Below, in pieces: positions 33,589 through 46,925 of a DNA stretch of 64,000 nucleotides. The stretch lies in contig JABYQQ010000018.1 of the NCBI GenBank assembly GCA_022605405.1, positions 124,001 through 188,000 on the forward strand. Reading direction: 5' to 3'. The notes under the pieces are model-generated. The model was not told where the DNA came from and did no database searches. It saw nothing but the letters and a program-made list of their open reading frames with translations. Source of the DNA: Earliella scabrosa (lineage: Eukaryota; Basidiomycota; Agaricomycetes; Polyporales; Polyporaceae). The stretch's first letter is position 1, and the number at the start of each line of letters is the position of its first letter. The translations under genes and the position numbers were made by a program.

Positions 33589-34007
33589 TCAAGACACAGC
33601 TCCCGGCCTGTTCTCTGCCAGTTGCGGCTGGTCCGACATCGCGGTCTGCGCCATAGGCTGCTGCACCACTACGCCACCTGCGATATCCGCAAACGCGTCG
33701 TCCTTGTCGTCATCGCAGCATGAATTGCAGCATCCCGCTTGTCTGCCGCTCCCGTCCCCGCATGTGCAGAGAGGCGGCGCTGTTCATACAACGGACGGCG
33801 GTGAGTGGACCGCGCAGGGTTGCATCAGGCATCGAAGACGTACCAGTGAAGCAATAGGTACTGAACGATTCTGCGCAGAAGGCACCTGGAAGATAGGGAT
33901 AAGTAGTATGTCATGGTGAGTGTTGGACAGTACTAGTCGAGGAAGGACATACAGCACCCTCCACAGCAGGCCGCACAACAGTCGTCGCAGCCTATTGGGT
34001 CACTCAT
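33589..34007 (-). CDS. Small Cys-rich protein, family A (cryptic gene)
   Basis: Three small exons, complement(join(33589..33779,33844..33885,33953..34007)), give 95 residues. No single open frame reveals it. The first 54 residues hold 15 cysteines: MSDPIGCDDCCAACCGGCC, then AFCAESFSTYCF, LCTCGDGSG, GCCNSCC, followed by DDDKDDAFADIAGG and a polar tail. All three joins keep phase and have GT-AG ends (GTATGT..CCAG; GTACGT..ACAG). Cys spacing, the GCC-SC ending followed by an acidic DD-F motif, the phase-1 introns and the exon sizes match the N-terminus of the gene at 30736. There is no signal peptide, so the protein is probably cytoplasmic or membrane-associated through acylated cysteines. I believe similar small proteins are common in basidiomycetes but know no function. 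Confidence 0.75.
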
Positions 34008-34788
34008 GCGGGGTAACTATCTAGTGCCAGGAGAAATGGACTCGAGTCGTCTCAGGGAAGAGGTGGTGGTGGAAGAGAAGAACGAGCAACTGAAGTTAAT
34101 TGGGAAGTCGCCCGCGGAATGATCGTGCACTGGCAAGTCCGCGCATCATTTAGGGCCAGCATCTCAATGAATGTTCAAAGTGGCAGTGCTATGTCACTGA
34201 GCAGTGAGGGGTATGCTCCTCCTATGAACACCATACCCGTCAGGTGCTCCACGCCGCCGTCACAGTCCCGACGTCCGGTACAATGTACAGTACTGCAACG
34301 ACTTTCCCTCCGGATGGAGTGGGGTGATCATGGGTACGTACCGTCAAAAGTCGCATGCACACTCAGTCAGCGCGTTCACCTGTCATTCAATGAAGCTCAC
34401 GTCCGCATGAGACCAGCCCTCGTCAATATGTAGCCCCACTGGTTGAAGCTGGGTGCCATAAGTTCGAGTATATGGCGGTTCACGCCGTTGATGGCACTAA
34501 GTACGTGAACCCGGATATTATCTGACGTCATCAATTTGCCAGCAGTCACCGAGGTTGCGAGAACATAAGCTTCATGGATAGCTGCATGGATCTTAGACAC
34601 GGAAGCTGGATGGTGAAGGTGCTGCAGAGATCGCGCGTCCGCACACTAGACCTTGGAACACTCGCCTGCCTGCGGTAAGGTTCGTCAAAAGACATCCTTT
34701 CGGTTTCGGATAGATATACTTGGTACGCGTTGATATGCACACCGACGCAGGTAGATGACGTGGCGCCACTAGGTAGATCGGATGCGCC
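34008..34788. other. Intergenic, no recognised gene
   Basis: These 781 bases show several short open frames on both strands (for example 34119..34433 plus and 34397..34600 minus) but none with a motif or splice partner I can support. Confidence 0.35.
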
Positions 34789-35052
34789 TTAAGCTGTCGT
34801 CGATAATTCCTTGCCGGCCATGAACCTCGAGGGGAGCGCAAGTAGAAAGACGTACAAGAAGGACCGAAGCAAGTCGCAGGCGTCTGGAGAGACGAGCGCG
34901 GTCACATGCTGATACGCGAGCGCGTGTAAGCCTGCCCTAAAGGCGTTGTTGAACGCCGACTTGAACATCCCAGTCGCGCGCTTGTCCTCGCGCGTTGTCC
35001 CCGGAAGCTCGTCCATTGTCGTCCTCGTCCTCAAGATCTCTGCTTTGTCCAT
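34789..35052 (-). CDS. Possible small protein, 87 residues
   Basis: A single ATG-started frame of 87 residues lies 97 bases from, and divergent to, the giant PH gene. It has a polar, charged N-terminus (MDKAEILRTRTTMDELPG) and one hydrophobic segment (LRSFLYVFLLALPS) that could span a membrane. No homologue or motif was recognised. It could be a chance frame in a promoter region. Confidence 0.3.
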   Translation of the reverse strand: MDKAEILRTRTTMDELPGTTREDKRATGMFKSAFNNAFRAGLHALAYQHVTALVSPDACDLLRSFLYVFLLALPSRFMAGKELSTTA

Positions 35053-35149
35053 AGCCTCCTACGCTTCCGGACCCTCGACAACTACCTACCCCTCGACATT
35101 TTCTTCCTATCCCTCACCGACTTGACATGTGCTGAACAGGTTGCTGGAC

Positions 35150-38100
35150 ATGACTAGTTACTCGTCCTCTAGTGGGGAACCTCGGTCGCCCATCTTCGGG
35201 ACGGCCACGTTCTCCACCCTATCACCTACTCAAACACCCTACTCATCCTCAAGATTCTCGTACTCGGAACGCTCAGGTATGTACTCCCCAATAGGCTTGA
35301 CTCCAGAGATCCAACGCAAGTTCGTTCCAGCAACACCGATCGGCTCAAACACTGGGAGCGAGCTATCCTCTCCCCGTCAGATGAGAAGAATTGTCGTATC
35401 ACCCTCCCCGTCCTCAAGAGACGAAGACTCCGAAATATACTCCGACGAAAACTCCCTCGACGATGTGCGCGAAGTGGAAGCTGCCCTCAGCATGGTCGAC
35501 GACGAGATCACCCACACTGAAGACGCTCTGACGGAATGGTCCCGCGGCTCGTCTTCTGTCGGTGCATCGTCCTACACCGGCGGATACAGCGCCACTACCT
35601 CCGTGACTCCCTCAAGCTATCTCTCAGAGGGCTACCGTACGATGACTGATGCCCTGCTCGACCGCGAGCGCAGGGTACTCAGCACCATCACGGAGCGCAC
35701 CGAGAGTAACTCAAGACCGAACTCGTTCGCGCAATCGGGCAGCAGGCCCAACACGCTATACTCCAACAACGGCTCTGGCGGGAACAGAGCATCCGCCCAC
35801 CTCGAAGACAGAGTCTCGCCTGCACTTCATTCGCGCTCTGCGACCGATCCCAGCGGCCCACCTGGCCAGGCCTCCGGGCGTGTCCTCAATGTACCCGGGC
35901 GTCGCGCCGGCGAGCTCATTGCTTTCTTCGAAGAGAAGCAGACTGTGACTGGCAGGGAGTCCCCTCGCATGTTCGGGCACTCGCGCACCCTCTCTGCTCC
36001 GATGGGGCCGCGCTCTCCCGCCCCTCGCTCCCCTGGACCCCGCTCCCCAAGCCCTTACACTAGTACGATGACCCCGAGCATGTCTACCTTCGGCTACACG
36101 CCCACCACCACGTACGGGTATAGTAGTACGGCTGGCTACGGGAGCTCAACCTATGGGTACAGCTCTCGACCCTCGTCTCCGACCAAGAGCAGAGCAGGCT
36201 CGGCGGTATCGTCCTCAGGGCCGATCACCACCATGTCCTCGCTCATGTCCCCGCCTGCGCGCGGAACGACGTTGTCGACGGACTCGCGCTTCCCGCCTAC
36301 CAGCAGCGGAACGTATACCCAGACCCGCAGCGGCACAAGCACGTACACTCCTACCGCCACCTCCGGCACATACACGAACACCTTCACCGGATTCACGACG
36401 ACCGCTACGCCGACTGCATCCTCTCTCCGGCGTCCGCAGACGTCCCCGCGTTCACCGCTCACATCTGTGCGCAACATCGTTGCGGCGTGGAAGGAGCGCA
36501 CGCCGTCGTTGAGCAAGTCTCTACGCTCGAACACGACGACTCCGTCTCCCACGCAGGGCGGCGACGGCCTCTTCAGTTTGCGCAGGCGCGCCGAGCGCGG
36601 CGCTGCTCGCCTGAGTCTCCACGGCGAGAGCGGTCGCGCTGCTGAGGGTGAAAGCGGCTTTGACGCGGGCGCGAGCACGTCGGGCGACGCGACGCTCAGC
36701 ACGAGCGGCGTGCTCCCAACGTTCGACATTGCCGAATTGGGCCAGTACGCCAACCCGGGCGGCACGCAGGAGGTGAGTTGCCTTTTCGAGCGCCCATCTT
36801 ATCTTATCTTCCGCCCCCTCCTGTTCCGTTGCCACTTGCGTCCTTCTGTTGGTGGGATATGAAAGTGAGAGCCGTTCTGACGATCTTGCGTTTTGCAGCC
36901 GCTGAGGATCGGTTTGTTGTGGTACTTGAACGTCCATGCGCCGCCTCCGTACCGATGGCAACGATGCCAGGCCCTGCTCTATCCGCACATGCTGCTCCTC
37001 TCCTGGATTGCACCGGGAGGAGGACGAGGTATCGTGACGCTCGACTTGTTGAACTGCATCGAGGTGCGCTCGGTGCCGTCTCCCCAGCACCCCACTGCGC
37101 AAGACGATGTGGGCACGATCGCAGCGCGCATGCAGAGTGAGACTGGCGTGTTGGGTGAAGAAGTTGGTTTGATGGAGACGCTGTGCCCCTTCCAGCTCAT
37201 GTATAGCGATGGGATCGAGCGACTCGGAGCTGAGAGCGCGAGAGAACGCGTCCGATGGGTCAGCGCGATCTGGTACGCAGATTACTGTGCTTTGACATCA
37301 GGAGAAGTCACTAACTGGGGTCTTCAGGGAGGTTCTGGACCGTGCGATCACCATTCCGGACAGGTCCAGCACTCGCTCGCCGACGGGTTCGATCCGCACC
37401 ATCCAGTCCATCACCAGCACGACCAGCTCCCAATCAGGCACTGGCTCAGCGTCGACCGTATACGTTCCCCCTCTGGACGAGCTGTCTGACATCCAGTCTC
37501 TCTCCGGTTCGAGCAGCCTCTCGCGCCGCCAGTCCCTCGCCTCCGCCCACCACACTCGTGCCACCGACGATGCCGCAGTCTCTTCGCAAGGCTATCTCTA
37601 TCCGGGCGACCCGCGTGTCATCGCGCCCAGCCGCAGCAGTTCCCTGCGCCGCACGAGTTCGCTCACCGACCTCGACGAGGAGTTCGCGTCTGCTCTCCGC
37701 AGAGCGCGCGAGAGCCGTCCGGGGCTCGGATTTGGGCTGGGGCTCGCAGGAGGAATTGCCGTCGGAGACGGCTCGCCCGTTACCGTGTCGAGCGGCCCAC
37801 GTCTCGGTGGTCCTGTCTACATGTCCCCGCCCCCGAGCGTCGGACGAGGCGGCGGGAAGAGCCGCACCGCATCTGAAGTGTCCAGCTCGGTATCGGACGA
37901 TGCGTTCTTCAGCGCGAGCTCTACCCCCAACACTTCGAGCTTCTACTCGTCGTCGTCGTTCACCCGTGCGCTCTCTGGGTCCGAGACGAGGACTGGAACG
38001 GGAACTGGGACTGGGACCGGAACCGGACTCAGAACAGACGAGTCGATTGAAATCACGTCCGGCTCCGGCACAGCTGTCGTCACCTCCACGCTCTCCTATC

Positions 38101-41100
38101 GCGGCACGGACTCGGCTTCTCTCCTCGGCGACTCGCACACAGGATCAAGCGCGATATACAGCTCGACCTCGCCCTCGCGCAGCGGCCTGACACGCTCCGG
38201 CGGGGTGCGCCGCCGCACGCCGCGCGGATCGCGCTCGTACTCGTCCCACCCGACCGACTCGGAGGAGGTTTCAGACAAGGAGAACACGTACTCCGGGACG
38301 TACTCGGGCACGTACTCGTACACGCTGAGCACTCTCGAGACTTACTCGCGCACGGGCACGGGCACGGGCACAACGCCGACAATGTCGATGTCGCGCAGTC
38401 GATCGGTCACGCCGACGCGGTCGACGATTTCTTACACGCGCTCGTCGCTCGACGAGCCGTACACGCACACGCGCAGCCTGACGGAGCCCGAGTCGGAGGG
38501 TACGACGTACTACTCCGCACGCGCGCCCAAGTCGCCCTCGACAGCGTCGTTCAAGAGCTTGTCGTCCATCCCGTCGATATCCGACTACGAGACGGCGATC
38601 GTGGAGACTGAATACGAGACGGCGGTCAAGTGCCCGTCAGAGGTGGCAGAGACTGAGTTTGAGACAGCGGTGCTGTGTCCGACGCCCGCGCCCACCGAGT
38701 TCATCACGGCAGAGGTGTGTCCTTCCGAGGTGTCGACAGACTTCAGGACGGCGGAGTGCAGGTGCAAGGTGCCTGAGGCGGACGAAGTTAGCATCACTGC
38801 GCCGTCCGAGATCCCAACCATCCCCTCGTCCATCCCCTCGCCCGTGTCAGCTGCGGATGTGCCACTCCCACCGTCCTCCTACAGCCCGAGCGAGCCGTCG
38901 GAACCGTCGGAGCATACCCCCACGGAGCGCGCCCCTTCGCCCACCACGCTCACTCCGACCTCTCCTACGGAGCCGTCGTTGGAGCTCACGCCTTCGTCTC
39001 CTGAGATCGAAGAAACCTCGTTCCCTACGCCTTCGACCATCGAGCTGAGCCCCGACATGTCTCCGAGCGAGTCCATCCCGGGTCCTTCGCCTATTGTGCC
39101 CCTCTCCGATCTCGAGCCGACCGTCTCCCTCTCGACCATCTCGACCCCCACCTCGACCGAGTCGTCAGTCACGCCGACGCCTTCGAGCCAGCTCACGCCC
39201 ACGGTGCCGTCGACCATCTCGCAGCCTCTGACGCCCTCCAGCCCCGCGATTCCCGAGTCCGCGTGGGGCGCAGAGTCGGACCAGTCGTACGAGTCGTCGC
39301 TCCTGCGCGCGTCGCCGTCGATGGCCTCGCAGGCGCTGCCCGAGGGCCCCGACACGTCCTTCGAGACGTCCTTCCTCCGGCCGAGCGGCACGCCGCAGTC
39401 CTCGGAGGAGTCGAGCGTGCTCACGCCCATCACGGAGGTCAGCCCGTCGTCGCCGTACACGGAGCCCTCGCCGCCGTCGTCGGAGCTTACCCCGACGCAG
39501 TCCTCGATCTCGCTTCTCCCGAGCGTACCCTCTCCGACGCCCGTCCATGCGGACTTCCCGGCTGTCACTGTTACGCTCAGCCGAACGCCGTCGACGATTT
39601 CGACGGTGTCGTCTGTGTCGATGAGCTCGTCGCGCATGGCGCCGTCCGAGTTCGAGCTTGATATGCAGACGGAGCCGTCGTTGCTCTCGACACCGTACAC
39701 AGAGCTTGCCAGGCTTCCCGAGCAGCCGTCCAGGCCACCTTCGGTACGTATACATGTTTCATGCAACATTCTAAATGATGTTGACGTGAGCCCACAGGCG
39801 CTGCCGCTCATGGTCCCTCTCCCGCCTTCGCCCTCGCCCTCCACACCGTCTGTGTCAATGAGGCTGAGCGTCACGACTCCTCGAGGAAACGTGCCTTCCA
39901 TCGCGTCCAACCTCACCACGATTCCCTCGGACGCGCCGAGCCTCATCATCACGCACGACGTCAACAGGCTCTTGCAGTACCTGAACGAGGTGAACGAGAC
40001 GCGGGGAGCAGAGAACCGGGAGATTGCAGAGAACATCCAGGATATCAGGGGAACGCTGGAAGATCTCGAGGGTCTTCTCCGCGAGGGTCTCCTTCGCGAG
40101 CGCGATAGTTACCCGAGGGCGGCTCCACCCGTTGAGCTACCCCAGCGTATCCACTTGAAGGATCAGTCCGTCGGTGGGAGCAGCGTCATCTCGTCGGAGA
40201 GGTCTGCCAGGTCTCGTGGCGTGAGATCTGAGAGGTCGACGCCCATTACACCGCGCGAGGGTCCTCGGATCGTCCGCGCGATCTCGCTGTCGCCACCACC
40301 CATCCGCGTGCCGTCGCCCGACTCTTTGAGCGAGACGATGTCGTTCCTCTCGTCGCATCATTCCGACGATCTCAGCCTGATGGAATCCGAGTCCTACCCG
40401 ATGCCAATGGACATGGCGCCCTCGCCTTCCTGGCCGACGTCTTCTCCTATCTCTTCTCCCGACAGCTCGACGTCGTCCTCGCCGACCTCAGCGCCTCCCT
40501 CGTCAATCACCCCGTCTGAGGAGCTCTCGGACATTGGCCTCCCGCACCTGCCTGTGCCTCGAAGGGATCTCTTGGCTGTGCCTCGGAGTGGATCTGCTAC
40601 TCCTACTCCTCCCCCGCTCTCCTCGTCTCCGTCTCCGTCGACAGTGTCCAGTGGCACAGCCCGCCCTATTCCCCCAATCTCGCTGACGACATTGCGCGAT
40701 GGCTTGGATGCCATCCGGCACCAGCTCGCAGACATGCTCGACAGGCAGAACGACGCGAGCCGCCGTCTTGATGCCCTGCGCGACATGCCGCGTGCCGAGG
40801 TCCCTCCTATTCCCATGCCCATTCCCACTCCCGCCCCCGCCCCCGCATATGACGGTCGATGGGACGAGTTTGCGGACAGGCTGCGCGCGATAGAAGAGAG
40901 CCTCATGCAGCTGCTTCAACGCGCGCGAGTGCCCCCACGGGTCTCGGTCGAGGAGGAAGCATCCACGGTCGACTCGGAGACGCGCTCGATCCTCGACCGC
41001 ATCGCGAGAGCGCACGAGGATGCCGGACGCGAGCCAACGACCATTCACGCTCCCATCCCTCGCCAGCCCGGTCCTTCCTTTGACGAGCAGCTGATGGAGA

Positions 41101-44100
41101 TTATGATGTCCGGTCCACCCCCTTCGGCGGGTCAAGTGCAGCCTCCGCCGCCTCTCATTCCGTTGATATATCGTCCGGGCCCTCGCGCTCGTCCGCGCAG
41201 CACCAGCCCAATCTTTGAGGCCGACCTTCCCACCCGTCCTGGAACGTTCCCTGTGACGGCGCGACCTGTGGCCCCGACAGGAAGAGCCCCTCGTCCCTCT
41301 CGCCCACCACAAGTACCAGTGCGTGTGGGGCCGAGAATGGGTCCAGCCGGTGTCCCTTCCTCGGAGACGGAGAGCCAGAGCCAGGTGGATATGCCAACTG
41401 CTACGCCGGGTCCTTCGAGGGCCCACATACGACCTGTAAGTGGTCCAGACATCAACTTTGAGGAACGTGTTCGAGATCGTCGACGGGCGCGCCAGCCGGG
41501 GACTGATGGCTTTATAAACACTGAGATGGCATGTGCAGTATTGAGAGCTTCTAGTCGTAGTTGCTGACTTCCATTTTCTAGCCCGTGCCGACCGATGGAA
41601 GACCTGGCACTGCTCCCCCAGCCGTGGAGCCAGGAGGGAGCTGGTATACTGCTGACCCAGGACAAGCTCAGCAACAGGGAGTACCTGTCCCTCCGCCTGG
41701 CCAGACCTACCCGCAGCCGCAACCACAGCCACAACCGCAATTCATCCCAGTGGCACCCGGACCCGTGAGTGTTCGTGGCCCTTACGTCAGTTTGCATTTA
41801 ACTCAATGGACGTCCACATAGACGGTTGTTCAGCTTCCACCCGCTTTCAACGACATTCTTGCTCTCCTTCGAGTGAGTGTTTGATGCGTATACAGAACGC
41901 CACCCTTGAGCTCAGTTTTCGTAACAGGACAATCGAGACGGACAGCTTGCAGGTCTGGAGCAGCAAAGCGAGATCATCAACTATCTTCGAGGTCTCAACC
42001 AGTGGTTGGAGCGGGATGTCCACGACCGGCACGCAGAGATTCAGAGCGTTTCGGCACGCCTGGAACAGACTCGCGACGAGGTCGTCCCAATGTTGAACCG
42101 GATCATGGGCTTGTTGCAACAGCAGGGTGTGTCTCTTGGTTCTGTGCATCGCACTCGTCTTACTAACCGAACGTACCCGTAGGAATACCCGGCGTTGGTG
42201 TCGCCCCTCCGCCAGGCACTGTCGGTCCTCAAAACATCATCGTTCCTCCTGTGGTCGGACATCCTTTGCCACCAGGTTTCGTTCCGATGCCTCCTCAACC
42301 TGACCATGTGCGCCCCCCAATCTTCCCTGATGATGCTACGCCATCCCCCGACCACGCGGTAATCCCTCCCCCTCCCCCTGGAGTGTATCAGGCTCCTGTC
42401 ATTCCGCCTGGTACATACCCATATGGTCCAGGGCCTCAATTCCCTCAGCCGCAGCCATATACCGCTCCTCGACCTCCATCCGATGACGACTTCATCCCCC
42501 CTCGTGAGCCTCTGGCAATGTCTGAAAGCCGCTCGTCTAGTTCTGGCTCGCCTGCTTCGACTGAGTATAGAATCTTGCCACCACCACAACAAACTCACCC
42601 TGTCCCGGGCGGCGGCGCTCCCATCATTGTCCCACCACCCCCCGGCGCCGCCCCTACAACGACTGTCATCAATGTCCCGCGTTCGAGATCGAGGTCTAGT
42701 TCTAGGTCTTCGAGCCCTAGTCGTCGTCATCCAAGTCATGAGTACGAGGGACCGGCGAGTGTGGCACCGACGCAAGTCGCGTCCACGGCTGGCGATAGAG
42801 CTCATTCCCCTCAACCGAGCCACATTGAACATGCACCCCCACCGGCGCATGAGCCAGCGCAACCGGGAACTCAGGTCGTCGTGAATGTGCCATCTACTCA
42901 GCAACCGCTTCAACCGGGCCAACAACCACCTCTGCCTACTTCTCCTGTGACAACAGAGGCACCTCAACCCATCATAATCCACCCTGCTCCCCCTCAACCT
43001 CAACCTCAATATCTTCCAGGAGGCATGTTCCCACCGGGGCCTCAGATGCAGATGCCAATGCCTGGGGTACCAATGTCGCTTCCTCCGCAAGTGATCCAGG
43101 TCAGAAGTGACACTAGGTCCAGGTCCAGATCCAGATCCAGATCGTCGTCCCCAACTATCGCAGAGGACCAACCCACCCGTGTCGTCACCATTACACCGTC
43201 GCGGGAGACACGACGCCCGTCTACGAGGTCCTCTCACCGCCACCGTCGCTCCAGCTCGCATTCTCGGGAGCGCTCTCGTTCATCGGAGCCTCGGAGTCAT
43301 CGTATTGTCATAGAAAGTCAACCTTCGCAAGCCGGTCAGCCAATGATGCCCCAAGGTGTGATGATGCAACCTCCGACTGTGCAGCAGCCGCCTGTGATTG
43401 TACAAGTTCCCCCTGCCCCTGTCCCTGCCCCTCTTAGTGGTCGGCATGAGTTCTCGAGATCGCCATCTCCAATTCACGTACATGTCCCGTCAGCAGTGGT
43501 TCAACGATCGCCCCCTCATACCGCTCAACCACTCCCGCCAACCGTCGTGGAAGTCCCTCGAACACACAGGACACACTCCCGTGGCGGCTCTCGCTCCCCT
43601 TCACGTCACGATTACGGACGAGAGTCGTATTATCCCCGCGGCCCATATGATCGCTGGGGTCGTGATTCATACGATCGTCGACATGGTCGTGGTTACTCTC
43701 CTCGCGGATATGGTCGTGATTACTCCCCTGGCGGTCGCTATTACGCTCGACGTTCTCCACCCTCTCGTTACGAAGAAAGATATGGTCGCGATGACCGTCG
43801 TCATCGCCCTCGATCTCGCTCTCGAACACCTTCCTATGACCGAGATCCCCGTCAACGTCCGCGTAGGCACTCCTCACGCTCACCGGGTAGGCATAGAGAT
43901 CGGGGTCGAACGTTGTCGCGTTCGCCGGAGCCACGTACTCATCGGAATGACTCACGCTCACCGGGGGGACGCACCCGTAGGGGTGGCTCACGTTCACCGG
44001 GGGGACGCACCCGTCGGGGTGGCTCACGCTCACCAGGGGGACGCACCCGTCGAGGTGACTCACGCTCACCGGGGGGACGCACCCGTAGGGGTGGCTCACG

Positions 44101-46925
44101 TTCACCAGGGGGACGCACCTATCGGGGTGGCTCACGCTCACCGGGGGGACGCACCCGTAGGGGTGGCTCACGTTCACCAGGGGGACGCACCTATCGGGGT
44201 GGCTCACGTTCTCCCGACCGCACCCTTCCATCACGTCCCGGTACTCGACGTGACTCCAGGGAACGCTACAGTCCTCTCCGCGAAGAAGGCCGCTCTCCGC
44301 CACCCGTGCCCGTACCCCATGTACGGCCCGTAACTCGCGTCAGGACCGGAACGAGTGGAGGAGCACGTCACCCCACGTATATCGAAGTAGCCGAACCTGG
44401 AGAACACCCGCCGCATCATGTTGCAGAATCGGAGGAGGGCGAGTATGAGCCGATGTACAGTATGTCCTATTTGGAACACCCGTGCGTAGTATGTTGAACT
44501 GACAGACTTGGACTTGTGTCTCTAGCACCATCACACGGGCCCAGACCCAGGTTGCCTAGTGGTAATATGTTCTCGAGCTGTCTCCCTATATCTGCCACTG
44601 ACCATTCTGCAATCTTCAGGTACAGTTGTACATGATCAACCAGGGCCGATACCGGTGGCCCCAACAGCTCCATCGGCCGACAGGATTCTACATGACCAAC
44701 TGGTCAGAGGCCCGGATACCATAATCCCTGAATATGGAGTACCTAGCGTGGCTGGTACAGGAGCCCCTCCCCCTCCCCCTACGGCACCAAGCGGAGTCAC
44801 TGTGGTACCGCCTCCACCGATTCATCCTCCAGTTTCTCGACCAGCTGCCAGTGTTATGGATTTCCCTCGAGATTCACGTACCCCCTCTCCCACACCCAGG
44901 GTTATACCTGCACCGCATCCAGCACCTACCCAGGTACCATCCGTAGTACCTCTGCCCGGTCCTGCACCTTCACAAGCACCGCCCATGCAGGTGGTGTACT
45001 CTGGTCCGAGCGACGTTGCGCTTGCTGATGCCGAACACGAACGGCACGAGCGTTTCGAAGAACTGGCTGGTGAGATGGAGAGAACTATTCTGGATCTCCA
45101 AGATGCGGAGGACAAACGCGAAAACAACTTCCGTGCCAACGAGGAAGAACGCGAACGCATGTTTGTGGATAATGAACGGCGGCGGGATCTTGAAGCCGAG
45201 CAACGTCGTCATGGTATCTGGCAAGAGCTCGAAGATCGTCTGGCCGCTCTGCCTCCTGTGGGTCAGCAACCGACTCTAGTACCGCCTCCTGATGCAGAAG
45301 GTGCCCCGCCCATGCCCGTTCCCGATGTGCCCGCTGCCGATGTCCCACCGCAAACGCTCACTCCGACGCACACAATGGAGGCCGACGCAGCGTCCCTTGT
45401 GGAAACCATGCAACAAGCGGCTTCTTTGCACGCGAGCGAGCTGCGCGAGATTGTTGACGCGGAGCGCGAGGAGCTGCGGCGCGAGCGCGAGACAGCACAG
45501 GCGGAGCGCGAACGGGCCCAAGCCGAGGAAGCTGCTGAGAGGGCGCGTATGCACGAGGAGTACCAAGCTCACATCCGGTCCTTAGAGGCCGAGTTGGACG
45601 CTGTCCGGAAGGAGCTGGAAGACGAGAAGCTGGCGAGGGCGACCGAGGAGGCAGAGCGTCGGGAGCGGGAGCGTGCCGAGATGCTGGAGCACAACGATCT
45701 CATGCGCAACCAGCTGGGCGACCTCACGAACCTGGTCACGGAACAGCGGGACGAGATGGCGCGCAAGCGTGAACTCATGGACGAGCGTTGGGAAGTGAAG
45801 CAGCAACGGTGGGAGCAGAAAGACGCGGAGGACGCTCAGACCCGCAACATGCTGCAGCAGATCCTCGAGAACCAGGCGCAGATGCTCGGCGAGCAGATCC
45901 AGGCCAAGAACGAACTCCAGCAGGAGTTGAGGGAGAGTAAGTTCGGTTCAGGGTTTGTGATATCCATCAGTTGCTCACTTCAATGACGCCAGATCAACGT
46001 GCTGCGCTGGAAGCTATTGAACAGCAAAGACTGGCATACGAGGGAACCATTCGTGAGATGGCGGAAGGTGAGAGACCATATTGCGGCAAGCAAACAGTCT
46101 GCCTAACGTCGTTTTGCAGCCTGGCGCGCAGATTGCGAGCAGCGCAAGCAAGAGACCATCGATGCTGTCAAGGCTACCGCCAACGAACAAGTTCCTTACA
46201 ATGTTCAAGGGGTAAGAGTTATAACGATAGTGTTGGAAATTGTAGTGATTGATTGACCATACGCAGTACCTCGACGAGTTCAGTCGCTCTCTCGCCACTG
46301 AGGTCCGCATGCTCCTCAGCGAGGTTGGCAAGCTACGGGAAGACAAGAGGAACCTCGAATAGTAAGTCTTGAATGTCATCGCAATTCGTCACACCTCTAA
46401 CAACGCCGGAATCAGTCAAATCGGGGAGCTTCTGCAGTTCAAGTCCAAGTACGGACCCGGTGGCGAGTTCGATCCAAGCTGGTACGTATGTTCGCGGACG
46501 AGCCGCAATGACTATGCTAAATTCGCCTCCAGGAAACCTGTCATGACCTGCGTTCCGACCGACGCTGCGCCCCCAGAGCCAGCTCCCGCGCCGGAACCAG
46601 AGCCGGAGGTGCCTCAGCCTGCACCCAGTGCGTGGCGGACCATCAATCCCCGTGGATCCAGGCGGTCGCGGAGGACGCAAGCCACCGCTCCGCCGCCGCC
46701 TCCTCCCGAACCAGTTCCCCCGCCGACGCAATCTTGGGCGACGTGGCAACGTAAGTAGTCCGTTTGACCGTCCGTTACGTCGCTAGATGCTGATGACAAT
46801 GAACAGCGAATCCCGCATTCCAGCCATCCCCTCCCATCCAGCCCGTCGAGCACCTCCTTGCGCCGCCGCAGGGCAGCCCTGGTTTGTTCGGTCCCCGCTC
46901 TCCTCGCGAATCCTTGCACCGGTGA
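35150..46925 (+). CDS. Giant PH-domain protein, 3592 residues
   Basis: Sixteen exons join(35150..36772,36899..37272,37328..39743,39798..41435,41582..41764,41822..41872,41928..42126,42183..44459,44526..44561,44620..45936,45993..46067,46120..46211,46267..46361,46416..46481,46533..46750,46807..46925); every join keeps phase. Residues 1-541 are Ser/Thr/Pro-rich. Exon 2 (about 542-665) holds a PH-like domain: RIGLLWYLNVHAPPPYRWQR, YPHMLLLSWIAPGGGRGIVT, LMETLCPFQLMYSDGIER, ERVRWVSAIWE. Then come 1300 residues of Ser/Pro/Thr/Glu repeats, short coiled coils (LLQYLNEVNETRGAENREIA; LDAIRHQLADMLDRQNDASR), an RS-rich region with a 12-residue tandem repeat, and a long charged coiled coil at about 3066-3370. 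The C-terminus is Pro-rich. It is probably a cortical or membrane-linked scaffold, inferred from PH plus coiled coil. The 36-base exon 9 is the least certain. Confidence 0.82.
43964..44215 (+). repeat. 36-bp coding tandem repeat, 7 copies
   Basis: Seven in-frame copies of a 36-base unit encode GGRTRRGGSRSP with small changes (RR to YR in copies 5 and 7, GG to GD in copy 3). The C-rich repeat also leaves the antisense strand open over 290 codons, which is a shadow frame. Copy number in such minisatellites often varies between strains. Confidence 0.9.

Noticed and set aside
38879..40036. 385-codon open frame antisense to the giant PH gene
   Set aside because: It is rich in Ser, Asp, Gly and Val with no motif, and arises from the Ser/Pro codon bias of the sense gene. 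The same applies to antisense frames at 40503..41732, 42041..43261 and 43434..44303.
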